DNA from: Cynocephalus volans
Lineage: Eukaryota > Chordata > Mammalia > Dermoptera > Cynocephalidae
Length of the DNA stretch: 64,000 nucleotides
Direction of reading: 5' to 3'
NCBI RefSeq assembly: GCF_027409185.1
Contig: NC_084467.1
Location: 18,776,501 to 18,840,500, forward strand
Shown here: positions 58,498 through 64,000 of the stretch, one piece after another
How positions within the stretch are numbered: position 1 is the stretch's first letter
Layout: every line of letters begins with the position of its first letter
Notes under the pieces: model-generated
Seen by the model: only the letters and a program-made list of their open reading frames with translations
What the model was told of the DNA's origin: nothing
Databases searched by the model: none
Made by a program: the position numbers and the translations under genes

Positions 58498-58629
58498 TCT
58501 CATTCAATTCTATTAAGCAGATTCTTCATATACGGGTGTATGGCGTATGTATATATAAATAGAACAGTGAATACCCAGGAATCTATTACCCAACTCAAGA
58601 ACAAAAGAATTACCAATAGCTTGTGTCTA

Positions 58630-58755
58630 CCTAAGTGCTCCTCTCTTCAGCAGCTAATTTAATCTCTTTTAGTATCTTGCCCAATGTAACATAATAGCTG
58701 AGCCAGAATTCAAACCCCAGGTCTATTTGACCCTAAAGCCTCTACTCCTGTCTCA
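58630..58755 (-). mobile_element. MIR relic in SRSF10 intron 3
   Basis: ATAGCTGAGCCAGAATTCAA and CCCCAGGTC match MIR in reverse. Confidence 0.6.
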
Positions 58756-58829
58756 TTAGTATGTAGCTAACATCTGGTACATACCTGCATAATGATAAAA
58801 ACCAAGCACCAATACAAAATCTAATCTAA

Positions 58830-58933
58830 GGGCTGGCCGGTTAGCTCAGTTGGTTAGAGTGGGCGTTATTAACACCAAGGTCAAGGATTAGGATCCTCAC
58901 AGCAGTCAGCTGCTTAAAAAAAAAAAAAAAAAT
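58830..58933 (+). mobile_element. t-SINE monomer in SRSF10 intron 3
   Basis: GGGCTGGCCGGTTAGCTCAG start and A tail; flanks AAATCTAATCT and AAATCTATTCT. Confidence 0.9.
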
Positions 58934-59332
58934 CTATTCTAGATTAACCTAGATACCCTATCCCTGTCTAATTCTATCTGTTCATTTCCATAGCCATGCA
59001 CCCATATAATTACCCAATTATACTTTGAAGATCTTTATGAGGAAGAAAAATAGCTCTAGAGACCCAAAACTGTTCATGTTTTATCCCTTTCAATTCCATC
59101 TGTAGTATATTAAACATACCACAGTTGATAATATTCATAAACTTTCTGAAGAGTCCCAATATATTTCAGGCATTTGATCGCCACAGCTGACCTACCCTGA
59201 AACTTTGTAATCCATCTGAAAAATATGAAGTATTCAAGACACTCTGTCTTCTGAACAGATATACAAACTGCATAAACACTTCCAAGAGGAAATCTCAAAA
59301 CACTCTAAAAATAATACATTTTACATATGTTA

Positions 59333-64000
<4,668 letters not shown>

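Overview
This is a piece of a mammalian nuclear genome, most likely from a colugo (Dermoptera, for example Galeopterus variegatus). The species call is an inference. About thirty copies of a tRNA-Ile-derived SINE crowd the window as monomers, tandem dimers and a third, GC-hairpin form. That matches what I know of the colugo CYN/t-SINE family, and I see no Alu or B1 element. The one 7SL-derived sequence is a complete 7SL retrocopy, not an Alu.

Right part (about 45-64 kb): two convergent genes in the order known from human 1p36.11. PNRC2 (plus strand) has a CpG-island promoter with four CCAAT boxes on a 29-bp tandem repeat, a non-coding exon 1, a short exon 2 with two possible donors, and a final exon holding the intact 139-codon reading frame and a long 3' UTR ending near 49.29 kb. 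SRSF10 (minus strand) is read from the right: coding exons 2-5, the long-isoform terminal exon, and 3.4 kb further downstream the alternative terminal exon of the short isoform. Its exon 1 lies beyond 64 kb. Every SRSF10 junction joins in frame. The intron between exons 2 and 3 is a U12-type AT-AC intron that splits the RNP1 motif of the RRM.

Left part (about 0-44.6 kb): no protein-coding exon that I can support. By human synteny it should be the flank towards CNR2, but no CNR2 coding exon is present. It is packed with interspersed repeats: a full-length but broken L1 at 16.75-22.96 kb (minus strand) with target-site duplications and a tandemly repeated 5' UTR; older L1 pieces; a mariner transposon hit by an LTR and three SINEs and itself nested inside older DNA transposons; several solo retroviral LTRs, two with perfect 5-bp duplications; a full-length 7SL RNA pseudogene; MIR and L2 relics; and microsatellites.

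Most interesting points: the PNRC2 exon 2 donor choice, which switches between an N-terminally extended protein and an upstream ORF; the AT-AC intron of SRSF10 with a competing major-class donor 26 nt away; a diverged duplicate of part of the SRSF10 terminal exon inside intron 3; the hairpin SINE subtype, including a tailless copy with perfect target duplications in PNRC2 intron 1; and the NF-Y box array. Nothing here looks like a wholly new molecular system.
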